A stretch of 16,480 bases of DNA from Patescibacteria group bacterium (GTDB taxonomy: Bacteria > Patescibacteriota > Gracilibacteria > UM-FILTER-43-11). The first letter of the stretch is position 1, and every line of letters starts with the position of its first letter. Location: contig JAJDCE010000063.1 in NCBI GenBank assembly GCA_029260985.1, positions 1 through 16,480 of the forward strand, given 5' to 3'. The translations under genes and the position numbers were made by a program. The notes under the pieces were generated by a model that made no database searches, was not told the DNA's origin, and worked only from the letters and a program-made list of their open reading frames with translations. Positions 1 to 6,383 of the stretch are shown here, piece after piece.

Positions 1-70
1 ATTATAGCATATTTCAGAGAGAAACTCCAGGGTATAGGCCTTGCATAAATATAAGTATTATGGTGAAGTT

Positions 71-97
71 TTTTAGGCTTAAATAAGCCATTTTTTA
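71..97 (+). terminator. Terminator-like hairpin at left edge
   Basis: GGCTTA (76-81) and TAAGCC (84-89) form a 6-bp stem with a minimal AA loop, or a 5-bp stem with an AAAT loop. A T-run (91-96) follows on the plus strand. A T-run also precedes it, so it could work on either strand. It would end a gene lying left of the window. The stem is short and only moderately GC-rich, so this is tentative. Confidence 0.35.
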
Positions 98-103
98 GCT
101 TTT

Positions 104-128
104 AGCTATAAGTTTTAAGCTGTAAGCT
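104..128. repeat. Interspersed AGCTATAAG repeat, copy 1
   Basis: This 25-nt stretch matches positions 6336-6360 at 22 of 25 bases (differences at the 4th, 11th and 19th base). Both copies sit in intergenic AT-rich DNA and are built from degenerate TAAGCTT/AAGCTTA units. An 8-nt inverted repeat (81-88 and 126-133) brackets copy 1. It is probably a dispersed intergenic repeat family of this genome; function unknown. Confidence 0.6.
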
Positions 129-142
129 TATTTGATCCAGAT

Positions 143-171
143 TTAAGAGGTAAACTTGACAAAAATATGAT
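143..171 (+). promoter_or_regulatory. Candidate sigma70-type promoter
   Basis: TTAAGA (143-148, 4/6 to the -35 consensus), 17 bases, then TATGAT (166-171, 5/6 to the -10 consensus). An alternative -35 TTGACA lies at 156-161 but has only a poor -10 (TAGTGT, 180-185) at 18 bases. Either would drive transcription toward the gene at 335 with a leader of roughly 150 nt. Confidence 0.35.
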
Positions 172-249
172 ATGTTGAATAGTGTCGGGAAAAGCGACAA
201 CAGGTTGACTAGTGAACAAATGTTTACTAACCTAGTGGTCAGAACCGCT

Positions 250-302
250 GATTCGCTGGATTCTTTTGATTATCAGGATGGATTAATGGGATTTATTGGA
301 TT
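250..302. repeat. 9-nt phased GATT tract
   Basis: GATT occurs at 250, 259, 268, then GATG at 277, then GATT again at 281, 290 and 299. The spacing is exactly 9 nt in two runs, joined by a 4-nt phase shift. Only GATT and often a preceding G are kept; the other bases of each unit vary. The tract ends about 32 bases before the GxxExxY start codon. It is a degenerate tandem repeat, not a CRISPR array. Confidence 0.75.
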
Positions 303-334
303 TAGAAGAATTTATTGTTTAAAAGTATTTTATT

Positions 335-742
335 ATGCCTATCGCTAATTTTAAGTATTCAGATATCACACAAAAAGTAATCGGAACTGCAATGACAGTT
401 CACAATAAACTTGGATGTGGTTTTCAAGAAATCATTTATCAAAGGGCATTATCCATACAGTTGGATAAGGTTAATTTAAATTATGCCAGGGAAGCTAGGA
501 TTCCTATTCATTTTGAAAGCCAAGAAATCGGCACCAGGAGAGTTGATTTTATTGTTGAAGAAAATATCATGTTAGAATTAAAAGCAGTCACTCAGCTTGA
601 GAATATTCATCTTGCGCAAGCCCTGAATTACCTTGAGACTTTTGATTTAGAAACAGGGTTACTCATAAACTTTGGTTCAAAAAGCCTGGAATTCAAAAGA
701 TTGATCAGCAAGAAGCATAAAGTTCGTGTTAATCCTGAATAA
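335..742 (+). CDS. GxxExxY family protein (PDDEXK_3-like)
   Basis: A complete 135-aa protein of the usual length for the GxxExxY family. The defining motif reads GFQEIIY at residues 29-35, after an N-terminal helix of the form IIGxAxxVHxxLGxG. Further on come VDFIV and LELKA (about residues 70-83), matching the D...ExK pattern of the PD-(D/E)XK nuclease fold, then QALNYL and GLLINFG near the C terminus, all typical of the family. The family is widespread and its biological role is not established; nuclease activity is a fold-based inference. No signal peptide or membrane segment is present. The gene stands alone and converges on the minus-strand cohesin gene. There is no Shine-Dalgarno sequence before the ATG. 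The phased GATT tract lies directly upstream. Confidence 0.88.
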   Translation: MPIANFKYSDITQKVIGTAMTVHNKLGCGFQEIIYQRALSIQLDKVNLNYAREARIPIHFESQEIGTRRVDFIVEENIMLELKAVTQLENIHLAQALNYLETFDLETGLLINFGSKSLEFKRLISKKHKVRVNPE

Positions 743-801
743 TTTAGAATAATCCATCCAGATACTTCCTTTTTATCTTGAGAATCTGCGGTTCAGACGT
801 T

Positions 802-1890
802 TTATTTCTTCCGTTTTTTAGACGTTTTTTGGGCTTTTTTAACCTTTTTACGCACGCTGCACGGTTCAGTGAACAGCCAAATGTTGGTTATTAGGCTGAT
901 GAGCATGGTTGTGAGTAGAATTAGGAGTATTCGGCGACCTGTTTTGCTGAAATTTTCCTGTTGTACAGGTGCGGCCGGTTTTAGCTCGATTTCAGGGCAT
1001 GAGTATGTGATGTCAGGGCAAGCTTCTGTTTGGCAAGCTTCCACGGGCATCAGGCGATTAAAGGAGTAAATTACGTCTTTCATGACATTGCCGCTTAAGT
1101 CTTGAGCCTGAATTTTAACTCCAATTGGTATTTTGTCCGGAAAATTTTCAGGGGGATCGATAATGATCCTGTATTCATTGGGTTTGCCTTTAAAATCAAA
1201 GCGATTTTCCCCTTCTTTCGAGTATATTTTGCCGTTCACATCAACTCTCAAAGTATCCAAATTTACGCCTGACTGGCCATCGGTAATAATAAATTCAATA
1301 TTTACGTCCGAAGGAGCTAACATTGCGTCAGCTTTCGGGTATTTTTTTTCAATTTTTGGAGGTGATCGGTCGGTTCCACAGGCGCCTTCCACAAATGTGT
1401 AGGTTCCACCGTATGCGGCATTCAAGATATCTGCAGCTTCGGGGTTGGCCACGTTGCTATCTGTTGAGTTTCCTAGGCTAAATTCGAAGGAAATGGCGGT
1501 TTTTTCGACTCCTGGCTTGTTTTTAAAGACAATTTTTCCTAATGTTCCACGGCCATTGAAGAATCCAACCCGGTTAAAGGCGGTTATTTTGATTCGCCCG
1601 TTGCTGGTGATATTGCCGGGATAGCTTTCGTATATTCCGTTATGTTTGATTTGGATCCCCGGTATTGCTGAATTCATATCCAGTATTTCGATTTCTTCGG
1701 GGTTGTACCGCAAGAAGGCATCTGCAGCCATCGTGTTTTCACCTTCCGTATTTACCACGATTCCAATTGTGCTTACACATCCTTTTTTAAATTCACCATT
1801 TCCGGGTGAAAGAGCCATTTTGGCGGCGTTTGCACTCAGGGGAATCGTAAATAGAGCTGCGATGATGAATATCTGAATTATTCTTTTCAT
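802..1890 (-). CDS. Membrane-anchored cohesin-domain-like protein
   Basis: A 362-aa exported protein. Residues 1-22 are a signal peptide (hydrophobic core, ANAA cleavage region). Residues about 24-168 resemble a cohesin domain: a beta-rich fold with a VNTEGE turn, the AADAFLRYNPEEIEIL strand pair and a GRGTLGKIVFK strand. Residues about 175-280 look like a second Ig-like beta domain (SPPKIEKKYP start, ITDGQSGVNLDTLRVDVNG, DLSGN). A short Cys-containing linker (286-298) precedes a transmembrane helix at 319-341 and a Lys/Arg-rich cytoplasmic tail. This layout presents the cohesin outside the cell. The upstream gene on the same strand, 89 bases away, encodes a dockerin, the natural partner of cohesins in cellulosomes. 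No glycoside hydrolase is nearby, so a cellulose role is not implied. The cohesin assignment is by pattern only. Confidence 0.72.
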   Translation of the reverse strand: MKRIIQIFIIAALFTIPLSANAAKMALSPGNGEFKKGCVSTIGIVVNTEGENTMAADAFLRYNPEEIEILDMNSAIPGIQIKHNGIYESYPGNITSNGRIKITAFNRVGFFNGRGTLGKIVFKNKPGVEKTAISFEFSLGNSTDSNVANPEAADILNAAYGGTYTFVEGACGTDRSPPKIEKKYPKADAMLAPSDVNIEFIITDGQSGVNLDTLRVDVNGKIYSKEGENRFDFKGKPNEYRIIIDPPENFPDKIPIGVKIQAQDLSGNVMKDVIYSFNRLMPVEACQTEACPDITYSCPEIELKPAAPVQQENFSKTGRRILLILLTTMLISLITNIWLFTEPCSVRKKVKKAQKTSKKRKK

Positions 1891-1947
1891 TTTTGACCGG
1901 GATTTTTATGATTTAACTGATTGGCAAGATAATTTATGAATCTTAAT

Positions 1948-1976
1948 ATTTTACCATTTTTTCCTCTAAAAATCAA
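1948..1976 (-). promoter_or_regulatory. Candidate extended -10 promoter of cohesin gene
   Basis: Read on the minus strand: TTGATT (plus coordinates 1971-1976), 17 bases, TAAAAT (1948-1953), with TGG directly before the -10 (extended -10). It lies in the 89-bp gap between the dockerin and cohesin genes, leaving a leader of about 50 nt. The same TGG + -10 form occurs in the dockerin promoter. Confidence 0.45.
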
Positions 1977-1979
1977 TCC

Positions 1980-3119
1980 TTATCCTCTGAGCTTTTCTCC
2001 GTATTGATAAATATTTCCAACAACAATGCTGATATCAAGCGCATTTACGAGGCCATCTCGGTTTAAATCAGCGTGCAGGTTGCTAGTGTAAAGACGGTTG
2101 ATTGTTGCTGAAATATCAAGTCCATTAACGTAGTCATCTTTCGTTTCGTGTACATCACCGGCTGTGAGGAAAAACCTATCGTTTGAGGTGAAATCGATGG
2201 TGTGATTGAGGTCATTGATTTCATAGCTTCGCTTGATCAGTGTCAGATGAGAAAGCCCTTTAAGCGCAATATCATAAGTCCCATCCGGTAACACCATGTT
2301 TTCTACCAAGCTCCACCCCTTATCGTTGAGCTGTATATCAATTCGTTTAATTACTTTTTGCGTTTGCTTGTGATAGAACAAAACGTGAGACCTTAATTCC
2401 CAGTTGTCGGTTCTCACTCGCTTTTCTGGTTTGGCTTTTATCTTAATATTCCGAGGTTTTTTATCAGCGTCTTCTTCTGCGGCGGGTTTTAATTCTTCTT
2501 CCTCTTCGGGGAGGTCAAAAATGCTTTCCTCCTCTTCCTCAGGCTCTTCTTCTACTTCAAGCTTACAGCTATTGTCACAGCCATCCCCTGAGGTGGCATT
2601 TCCATCATCACATTGTTCAGTGGCTTCTATAACTCCATTTCCACACCAGCTGAACGGATTTGGATTCCCTCCTCCACCCCCACCCCCTTCGGTCGAGCAG
2701 GCAGATGAGCATCCGTCGTTATTAATTAGATTCCCATCATCACATTGCTCACCTGATTCCACGGTTCCATTTCCACAAATGGCTCCCGCAACTTCTGTTC
2801 TACATAAATTGCTACATCCGTCTCCAGATGTTGTATTCCCATCATCACATTGCTCCCCATATTCCAAAATATTATTTCCGCAAAGCAATTCAAGATATGG
2901 AAGGCCTGAACCGAGCGTATAACTTGTTGAATATCCAAAATTACCGTCTACAAATCCAAGAATGGCGGTGTTGGCTTTGAAGCTAGATGAGGACAGTGTG
3001 GTGCCACCACTGTTTGAATCACTGACATCAATTTCATAGCTCGTGCTTGTATCGGCAAGCGCTAGGTTGATCAAAAATAAACTGACAATGATGGCGCTGA
3101 TGTATTTTTTGAGAAACAT
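1980..3119 (-). CDS. DUF4215 Cys-rich repeat protein with C-terminal dockerin
   Basis: A 379-aa secreted protein. Residues 1-22 are a signal peptide. Residues 23-79 are a Ser/Gly/Thr-rich beta-type region. Three DUF4215 (myxococcal-type Cys-rich) repeats follow at 80-106, 115-141 and 159-185, each with CGN...EQCDDGN...DGC...C. A poly-Gly stretch separates repeats 2 and 3. A very acidic Glu-rich linker spans 188-209, then a beta-rich domain about 238-315. The C terminus (319-373) is a type I-like dockerin. Its second calcium loop is canonical (D351, N353, D355, G356, V358, N359, D362). Its first loop is degenerate, with two extra residues between D322 and V331. There is no membrane anchor, so surface retention would fit binding to the cohesin protein encoded next. 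It is transcribed divergently from fusA. Confidence 0.85.
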   Translation of the reverse strand: MFLKKYISAIIVSLFLINLALADTSTSYEIDVSDSNSGGTTLSSSSFKANTAILGFVDGNFGYSTSYTLGSGLPYLELLCGNNILEYGEQCDDGNTTSGDGCSNLCRTEVAGAICGNGTVESGEQCDDGNLINNDGCSSACSTEGGGGGGGNPNPFSWCGNGVIEATEQCDDGNATSGDGCDNSCKLEVEEEPEEEEESIFDLPEEEEELKPAAEEDADKKPRNIKIKAKPEKRVRTDNWELRSHVLFYHKQTQKVIKRIDIQLNDKGWSLVENMVLPDGTYDIALKGLSHLTLIKRSYEINDLNHTIDFTSNDRFFLTAGDVHETKDDYVNGLDISATINRLYTSNLHADLNRDGLVNALDISIVVGNIYQYGEKLRG

Positions 3120-3161
3120 TTTTGTTTTTCGGGCGATTGGAGTCTATTAGGGTTTCTTATT

Positions 3162-3190
3162 ATTATACCAAAATTTCCCTTTAAACTCAA
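3162..3190 (-). promoter_or_regulatory. Extended -10 promoter of dockerin gene
   Basis: On the minus strand: TTGAGT (plus coordinates 3185-3190; 4/6), 17 bases, then a perfect TATAAT (3162-3167) preceded by TGG (extended -10). The transcription start would fall near 3155, about 36 nt upstream of the ATG at 3119. No Shine-Dalgarno sequence follows. Confidence 0.6.
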
Positions 3191-3247
3191 GTCTCAAGTG
3201 CTCTTCGGCTCTGCTCAGAACTTTGCGAGTGCGAGTCTCAAGCTTGA
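3185..3247. repeat. Intergenic repeat-like segment between divergent genes
   Basis: The segment has paired CTCAAGTCTCAAG and GAGTCTCAAGCTTGA stretches flanking a GC-richer core containing CTTCGGCTCTGCTCAGAAC, and ends with the 10-bp palindrome TCAAGCTTGA (3238-3247). The style is that of a dispersed intergenic repeat, but no second copy occurs in this window. It lies between the two divergent promoters. Confidence 0.3.
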
Positions 3248-3254
3248 ATTGGTC

Positions 3255-3282
3255 TTGCAAATTCGTAGAGAGCCGTTATAAT
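3255..3282 (+). promoter_or_regulatory. fusA promoter
   Basis: TTGCAA (3255-3260), 16 bases, then a perfect TATAAT (3277-3282). Transcription would start near 3289 and give a leader of about 60 nt. This indicates that fusA is transcribed from its own promoter here, consistent with the absence of rpsL-rpsG directly upstream. Confidence 0.6.
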
Positions 3283-3347
3283 TTTTCCGCTTTTTGCACA
3301 GTAGACGTGTTGTCTAACTGTTAAACTTAAATCTTAAATTAAAATTT

Positions 3348-5435
3348 ATGTCTGTCGAACGAGCTGCCTTAGAAAAGGTCCGAAATTTTGGGATTATCGC
3401 CCACATTGATGCGGGTAAAACCACCGTTACTGAACGTGTTCTTTACTACACGGGAATCAACTACAAAATTGGTGAAGTTCACGAAGGTGAAGCCACGATG
3501 GACTGGATGGAGCAAGAGCAGGAGCGTGGTATCACTATTACATCTGCTGCGACCACTTGTTTTTGGAAGGATTACCAATACAATATTATCGATACTCCTG
3601 GTCATGTGGATTTTACAGCTGAGGTGGAGCGTTCAATGCGCGTTTTGGATGGTGGTGTGGTGGTTTTTGATGGGGTTGCCGGTGTTGAACCACAATCTGA
3701 AACGGTGTGGAGACAGGCGGATAAATATCATGTTCCCCGAATGTGTTTCATTAATAAGTTGGACAGAACTGGGGCTAGTTTTGTGAATTCTTTTCAAAGT
3801 ATTCTCGATCGCTTAACTCAGCACGCGTCACCGATTCAGCTTCCTATCGGACTTGAATCTGCCTTTAAAGGTTTGGTTGATTTGGTTGAAATGAAGGCCA
3901 CTATTTATAACGATGATTTGGGGAAGGATATGGAGGTGGTTGATGTTCCTGAGGATATGAAAGCTGAGGCTGATGAATGGAGAGCTAAAATGCTTGAAAA
4001 AGTGGCTGAGGGGGATGATGAATTTATGGAAATTTTCCTTGAAGGAAAAGAATTTACGGTTGATCAGCTGAAGGCTGCGATTCGACGTTCAGTTCTAGCA
4101 AATAAGTTTATCCCTGTTCTTACTGGTACAGCGCTAAAAAATAAAGGTGTTCAGTTGCTTCTTGATGCGGTGAATGACTACCTTCCATCTCCACTTGATA
4201 TTCCTCCGGTTACAGGTCATTTGGCTTCTGATGAAGGTCATATTATTAGTCGAAAAGCTGATGATAATGAGCCGCTAGCAGCCTTGGCGTTTAAAATTGC
4301 TACCGATCCGTTTGTAGGACGGCTTATTTTTGTCCGTGTTTACTCTGGGGTTCTCAAATCAGGTTCTTATATTTACAATTCTTCACAAGATTCCAAAGAA
4401 CGCGTTGGACGACTTTTGCAGATGCATGCCAATCAACGTAAAGAAATTGACGAGATTCCGGCGGGCAATATTGGTGCGGTGATCGGCCTAAAATCAGTTC
4501 GAACGGGTAGTACTTTGATTGCTGATGGAGGAGAAAAGGTGATTCTAGAATCTATTACCTTCCCAGAGCCGGTGATTTCGATTGCGATTGAGCCTAAAAC
4601 CAAGGCGGATCAGGAAAAGATGGGACTTTCTCTTCAGAAATTAGCCGAAGAAGACCCGACCTTTACTGTCCGCAGTGATGAGGAAACTAACCAAACCATT
4701 ATTTCAGGAATGGGTGAGCTTCACTTAGATGTTTTGGTGGATCGTATGAAGCGTGAATTTAAAGTGGAGGCGAATATTGGCGCTCCTCAAGTGGCCTACC
4801 GTGAAACCATTCAAAAAGAAGTTGAAGAAGAGGAAAAGTATTCTAAGCAGACAGGTGGACGTGGACAGTATGGTCATGTGTTACTTAAAATTTCGCCTAA
4901 TGAGCCTGGAAAGGGTTATGAATTTGTAGACTCTGTTGTGGGTGGTCGTATACCCAAAGAGTTCATACCAGCTGTTAACAAAGGAGTTGAAGAGGCTTTG
5001 GGCCGTGGAGTCGTGGCTGGCTATCAAATGGTGGACATAAAAGTTGAACTTTATGATGGTTCTTTCCATGATGTGGATTCGTCTGAATTAGCTTTTAAAA
5101 TGGCTGCTTCAATTTGCTTCCGAAATGGAGCCAGAAAGGCTGGCCCGGTTCTTTTAGAGCCGGTTATGCAGATCGAAGTGGTTACACCAGAGGATTACAT
5201 GGGTGATGTGATGGGAAACATCAATTCAAAGCGTGGTCAGATCGAATCTATGGGAGATCGTGGGTCTGCAAAAACCATTAAAGCTAAGGTTCCTCTATCT
5301 GAAATGTTTGGCTATGCCACTGAGCTTCGTTCTATGACCCAAGGTCGTGCTAGTTACACTATGGAATTTGCACATTATAGCAAGGTGCCAAATAATGTAG
5401 CAGAGAAGATTAAGGAGGCACGTGGTGTGGCTTAA
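3348..5435 (+). CDS. fusA: Translation elongation factor G (EF-G)
   Basis: A full-length 695-aa EF-G, the GTPase that drives tRNA-mRNA translocation on the ribosome and helps RRF in recycling. The G motifs are intact: AHIDAGKTT at 18-26 (P-loop), RGITITSA at 60-67 (switch I), DTPGH at 82-86 with catalytic His86, NKLD at 136-139, and GTAL around 260. Domains II-V follow in the normal order and length, with ISGMGELHLDVL marking domain III and the GGRGQYGHV segment in domain IV. The start at 3348 gives the usual short N terminus; no Shine-Dalgarno precedes it. The context is unusual: the next plus-strand gene is not tuf but a surface-protein cluster, and tuf lies 9.4 kb downstream. The TAA stop overlaps the first base of a 24-nt inverted-repeat arm. 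Confidence 0.98.
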   Translation: MSVERAALEKVRNFGIIAHIDAGKTTVTERVLYYTGINYKIGEVHEGEATMDWMEQEQERGITITSAATTCFWKDYQYNIIDTPGHVDFTAEVERSMRVLDGGVVVFDGVAGVEPQSETVWRQADKYHVPRMCFINKLDRTGASFVNSFQSILDRLTQHASPIQLPIGLESAFKGLVDLVEMKATIYNDDLGKDMEVVDVPEDMKAEADEWRAKMLEKVAEGDDEFMEIFLEGKEFTVDQLKAAIRRSVLANKFIPVLTGTALKNKGVQLLLDAVNDYLPSPLDIPPVTGHLASDEGHIISRKADDNEPLAALAFKIATDPFVGRLIFVRVYSGVLKSGSYIYNSSQDSKERVGRLLQMHANQRKEIDEIPAGNIGAVIGLKSVRTGSTLIADGGEKVILESITFPEPVISIAIEPKTKADQEKMGLSLQKLAEEDPTFTVRSDEETNQTIISGMGELHLDVLVDRMKREFKVEANIGAPQVAYRETIQKEVEEEEKYSKQTGGRGQYGHVLLKISPNEPGKGYEFVDSVVGGRIPKEFIPAVNKGVEEALGRGVVAGYQMVDIKVELYDGSFHDVDSSELAFKMAASICFRNGARKAGPVLLEPVMQIEVVTPEDYMGDVMGNINSKRGQIESMGDRGSAKTIKAKVPLSEMFGYATELRSMTQGRASYTMEFAHYSKVPNNVAEKIKEARGVA

Positions 5436-5482
5436 AATCCGAATATCGAAATCCGAAATTCGATGAATAAAAGGAAGAAATA

Positions 5483-5509
5483 AAGGATTTTGCATTACAA
5501 AATGCCCTT
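5483..5509 (+). terminator. Hairpin downstream of fusA, possible terminator
   Basis: AAGG-ATTTTG (5483-5492) pairs with CAAAAT-(GC bulge)-CCTT (5498-5509) around a 5-nt loop: ten pairs with a two-base bulge. No T-run follows, so it may instead be part of the repeat region or a 3'-end stabilising structure. Confidence 0.25.
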
Positions 5510-5511
5510 CA

Positions 5512-5579
5512 GTCATTCTGAATTCAATTCAGAATCCCATGTTAGATGATTAAGGATCCTGAATAAATTTCAGGATGAC
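5512..5579. repeat. Nested palindromic element (GTCATTCTGAA...TTCAGGATGAC)
   Basis: Two hairpins lie head to tail: ATTCTGAATT/AATTCAGAAT around one base (5515-5535) and ATCCTGAA/TTCAGGAT around five bases (5556-5576). The outer ends GTCATTCTGAA and TTCAGGATGAC are inverted repeats with one mismatch, so the whole 68 bp can also fold as one cruciform. TTCAGGATGAC-type palindromes are a recurring style of small dispersed intergenic repeats in bacteria. Confidence 0.65.
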
Positions 5580-5740
5580 GATAGGGGTGAAAAATCTAAG
5601 TTGATTCAGGAGTCTGCCGAACTGATGAACATCTTTGGTTCAATATTTCGAAAGATGGAATTAAAGTAATAATTTATCGATATTTTTGATCTTAATCTTT
5701 CTTTCGGATTTCGATATTCGGATTTCGGGTTTTTTTAGAT

Positions 5741-5769
5741 TTACATTCTCTCTCAATCTGTGTTACATT
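5741..5769 (+). promoter_or_regulatory. Candidate promoter of the surface-protein cluster
   Basis: TACATT (5764-5769) is preceded by TGT, giving an extended -10; a weak -35 (TTACAT, 5741-5746) lies 17 bases upstream. It sits directly after the T-run that ends the repeat region and about 28 bases before the first gene of the cluster. Confidence 0.35.
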
Positions 5770-5797
5770 TACGGGTAGCATTAATAAAAATAAAACA

Positions 5798-6322
5798 ATG
5801 ACCAAAAAGAAACTTTTTTCAACCGTGCTTAAATGGCTGAAGGATGCGGGGCTTAAGGCCTTTGTAGTGCTTTTGATAGTCGCTTCTGGATTTTACGCAT
5901 TAGCTCAAATTTCATGGCCTGCGAATGAGCCTAATCCAACAACTGGTGTGGTGGGTATGTTTGTTGGTGAATCCACTTCTGCGTTTAGTGTCGTGACTGA
6001 TTATGATACAGCTAATTCTTATTGTGCAGCCGGTGCGGGTAATTTGTTGGGTAGTCATATTTGCACGCCTGCTGAAATGAACAATAGTTATAATCATGGG
6101 GTGGTTGGTGTGGCTCCGATTTACACTTACGTTACTTCTCCTACGCTTTGGATCAATAGTGGTCCTCCGGGTTATACGGCTAATGCGAATGACTGTAAGG
6201 GGTGGACAGCTATTGATAGCCCACTCAATAATCCTAATTACGGAACGGTGTGGAATTTTACGAGTCAATATGGTGGTCTTTTGCCATGTAAAACAGGGAA
6301 GAGATATGCTTGTTGTAAATAA
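5798..6322 (+). CDS. Small membrane-anchored protein with Cys-rich ACCK domain
   Basis: A 174-aa protein with a basic N terminus and one hydrophobic helix at about 18-37, serving as signal anchor or signal peptide (ALAQ). The mature part begins SWPANEPNPTTG and is almost entirely one domain (54-174). It shares the following with the C terminus of the next gene: FVGxST, a C76...HxC89 segment, NNSY, WIN with a following PG, NDCKGW (131-136), YGTVWNF, PC and a terminal ACCK. Five or more conserved Cys suggest disulphides outside the cell. The W..C..W..C pattern recalls lectin-like or DUF1554-like extracellular domains, but I cannot assign a named family. It is the first gene of the eight-gene cluster, 61 bases from the next. 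No Shine-Dalgarno sequence. Confidence 0.8.
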   Translation: MTKKKLFSTVLKWLKDAGLKAFVVLLIVASGFYALAQISWPANEPNPTTGVVGMFVGESTSAFSVVTDYDTANSYCAAGAGNLLGSHICTPAEMNNSYNHGVVGVAPIYTYVTSPTLWINSGPPGYTANANDCKGWTAIDSPLNNPNYGTVWNFTSQYGGLLPCKTGKRYACCK

Positions 6323-6335
6323 CCATAAAGCTATA

Positions 6336-6360
6336 AGCCATAAGTCTTAAGCTTTAAGCT
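6336..6360. repeat. Interspersed AGCTATAAG repeat, copy 2
   Basis: Matches 104-128 at 22 of 25 bases. Together with its AAGCTATAAGCC lead-in it fills most of the 61-bp gap between the first two genes of the cluster, so the repeat has entered a likely transcription unit. Confidence 0.6.
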
Positions 6361-6383
6361 AAACTTCATTTAATTAAATCAAA

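Larger units (their letters stand above)
1..334. other. Intergenic region upstream of the GxxExxY gene
   Basis: No convincing coding region is visible in these bases. In order they hold a terminator-like hairpin (about 71-97), a copy of an interspersed AGCTATAAG-type repeat (104-128), a candidate promoter (143-171), a stretch with small hairpins (gtcg/cgac arms at 184-198; agtgaac/gtttact around 212-228) and a 9-nt phased GATT tract (250-302). The leader from the candidate promoter to the ATG at 335 would be about 155 nt, long enough to be structured, but no known RNA family is recognised. A partial neighbouring gene at the left edge cannot be supported. Confidence 0.6.
5435..5725. repeat. 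Region bounded by a perfect 24-nt inverted repeat
   Basis: The arms are 5435-5458 and 5702-5725, exact reverse complements (arm 1 begins AAATCCGAATATCGAAATCC). They enclose about 243 bp without a gene. Arm 1 starts on the last base of the fusA stop codon; arm 2 is followed by CGGG and a run of seven T (5730-5736), so in RNA the pair could form a long-range stem ending in a U-tract. A smaller hairpin (atcgaa/ttcgat, 5445-5464) extends arm 1. No target-site duplication is obvious outside the arms. This is either a miniature mobile element or two copies of a dispersed repeat in opposite orientation. Confidence 0.75.
5436..5797. other. Gene-free gap between fusA and the surface-protein cluster
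   Basis: This 362-bp gap holds the 24-nt inverted repeat, an imperfect hairpin at 5483-5509, a nested palindromic element at 5512-5579, an AT-rich tail and a weak promoter near 5741-5769. No open frame in it resembles a protein. Confidence 0.65.

Noticed and set aside
250..302. CRISPR-like array
   Set aside because: Units are 9 nt with only GATT conserved, no spacers of regular length, and no cas genes.
130..334. Riboswitch or tRNA upstream of the GxxExxY gene
   Set aside because: Only short hairpins are visible; no cloverleaf, T-loop or known aptamer core could be recognised.
2404..2922. A 172-aa plus-strand open frame opposite the dockerin gene
   Set aside because: It is the complement of the DUF4215 repeats and acidic linker, giving low-complexity Ser/Pro-rich repeats; no start context or family resemblance.
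802..3119. Cellulosome
   Set aside because: Only one cohesin and one dockerin are seen, with no glycoside hydrolase or carbohydrate-binding module in the window.
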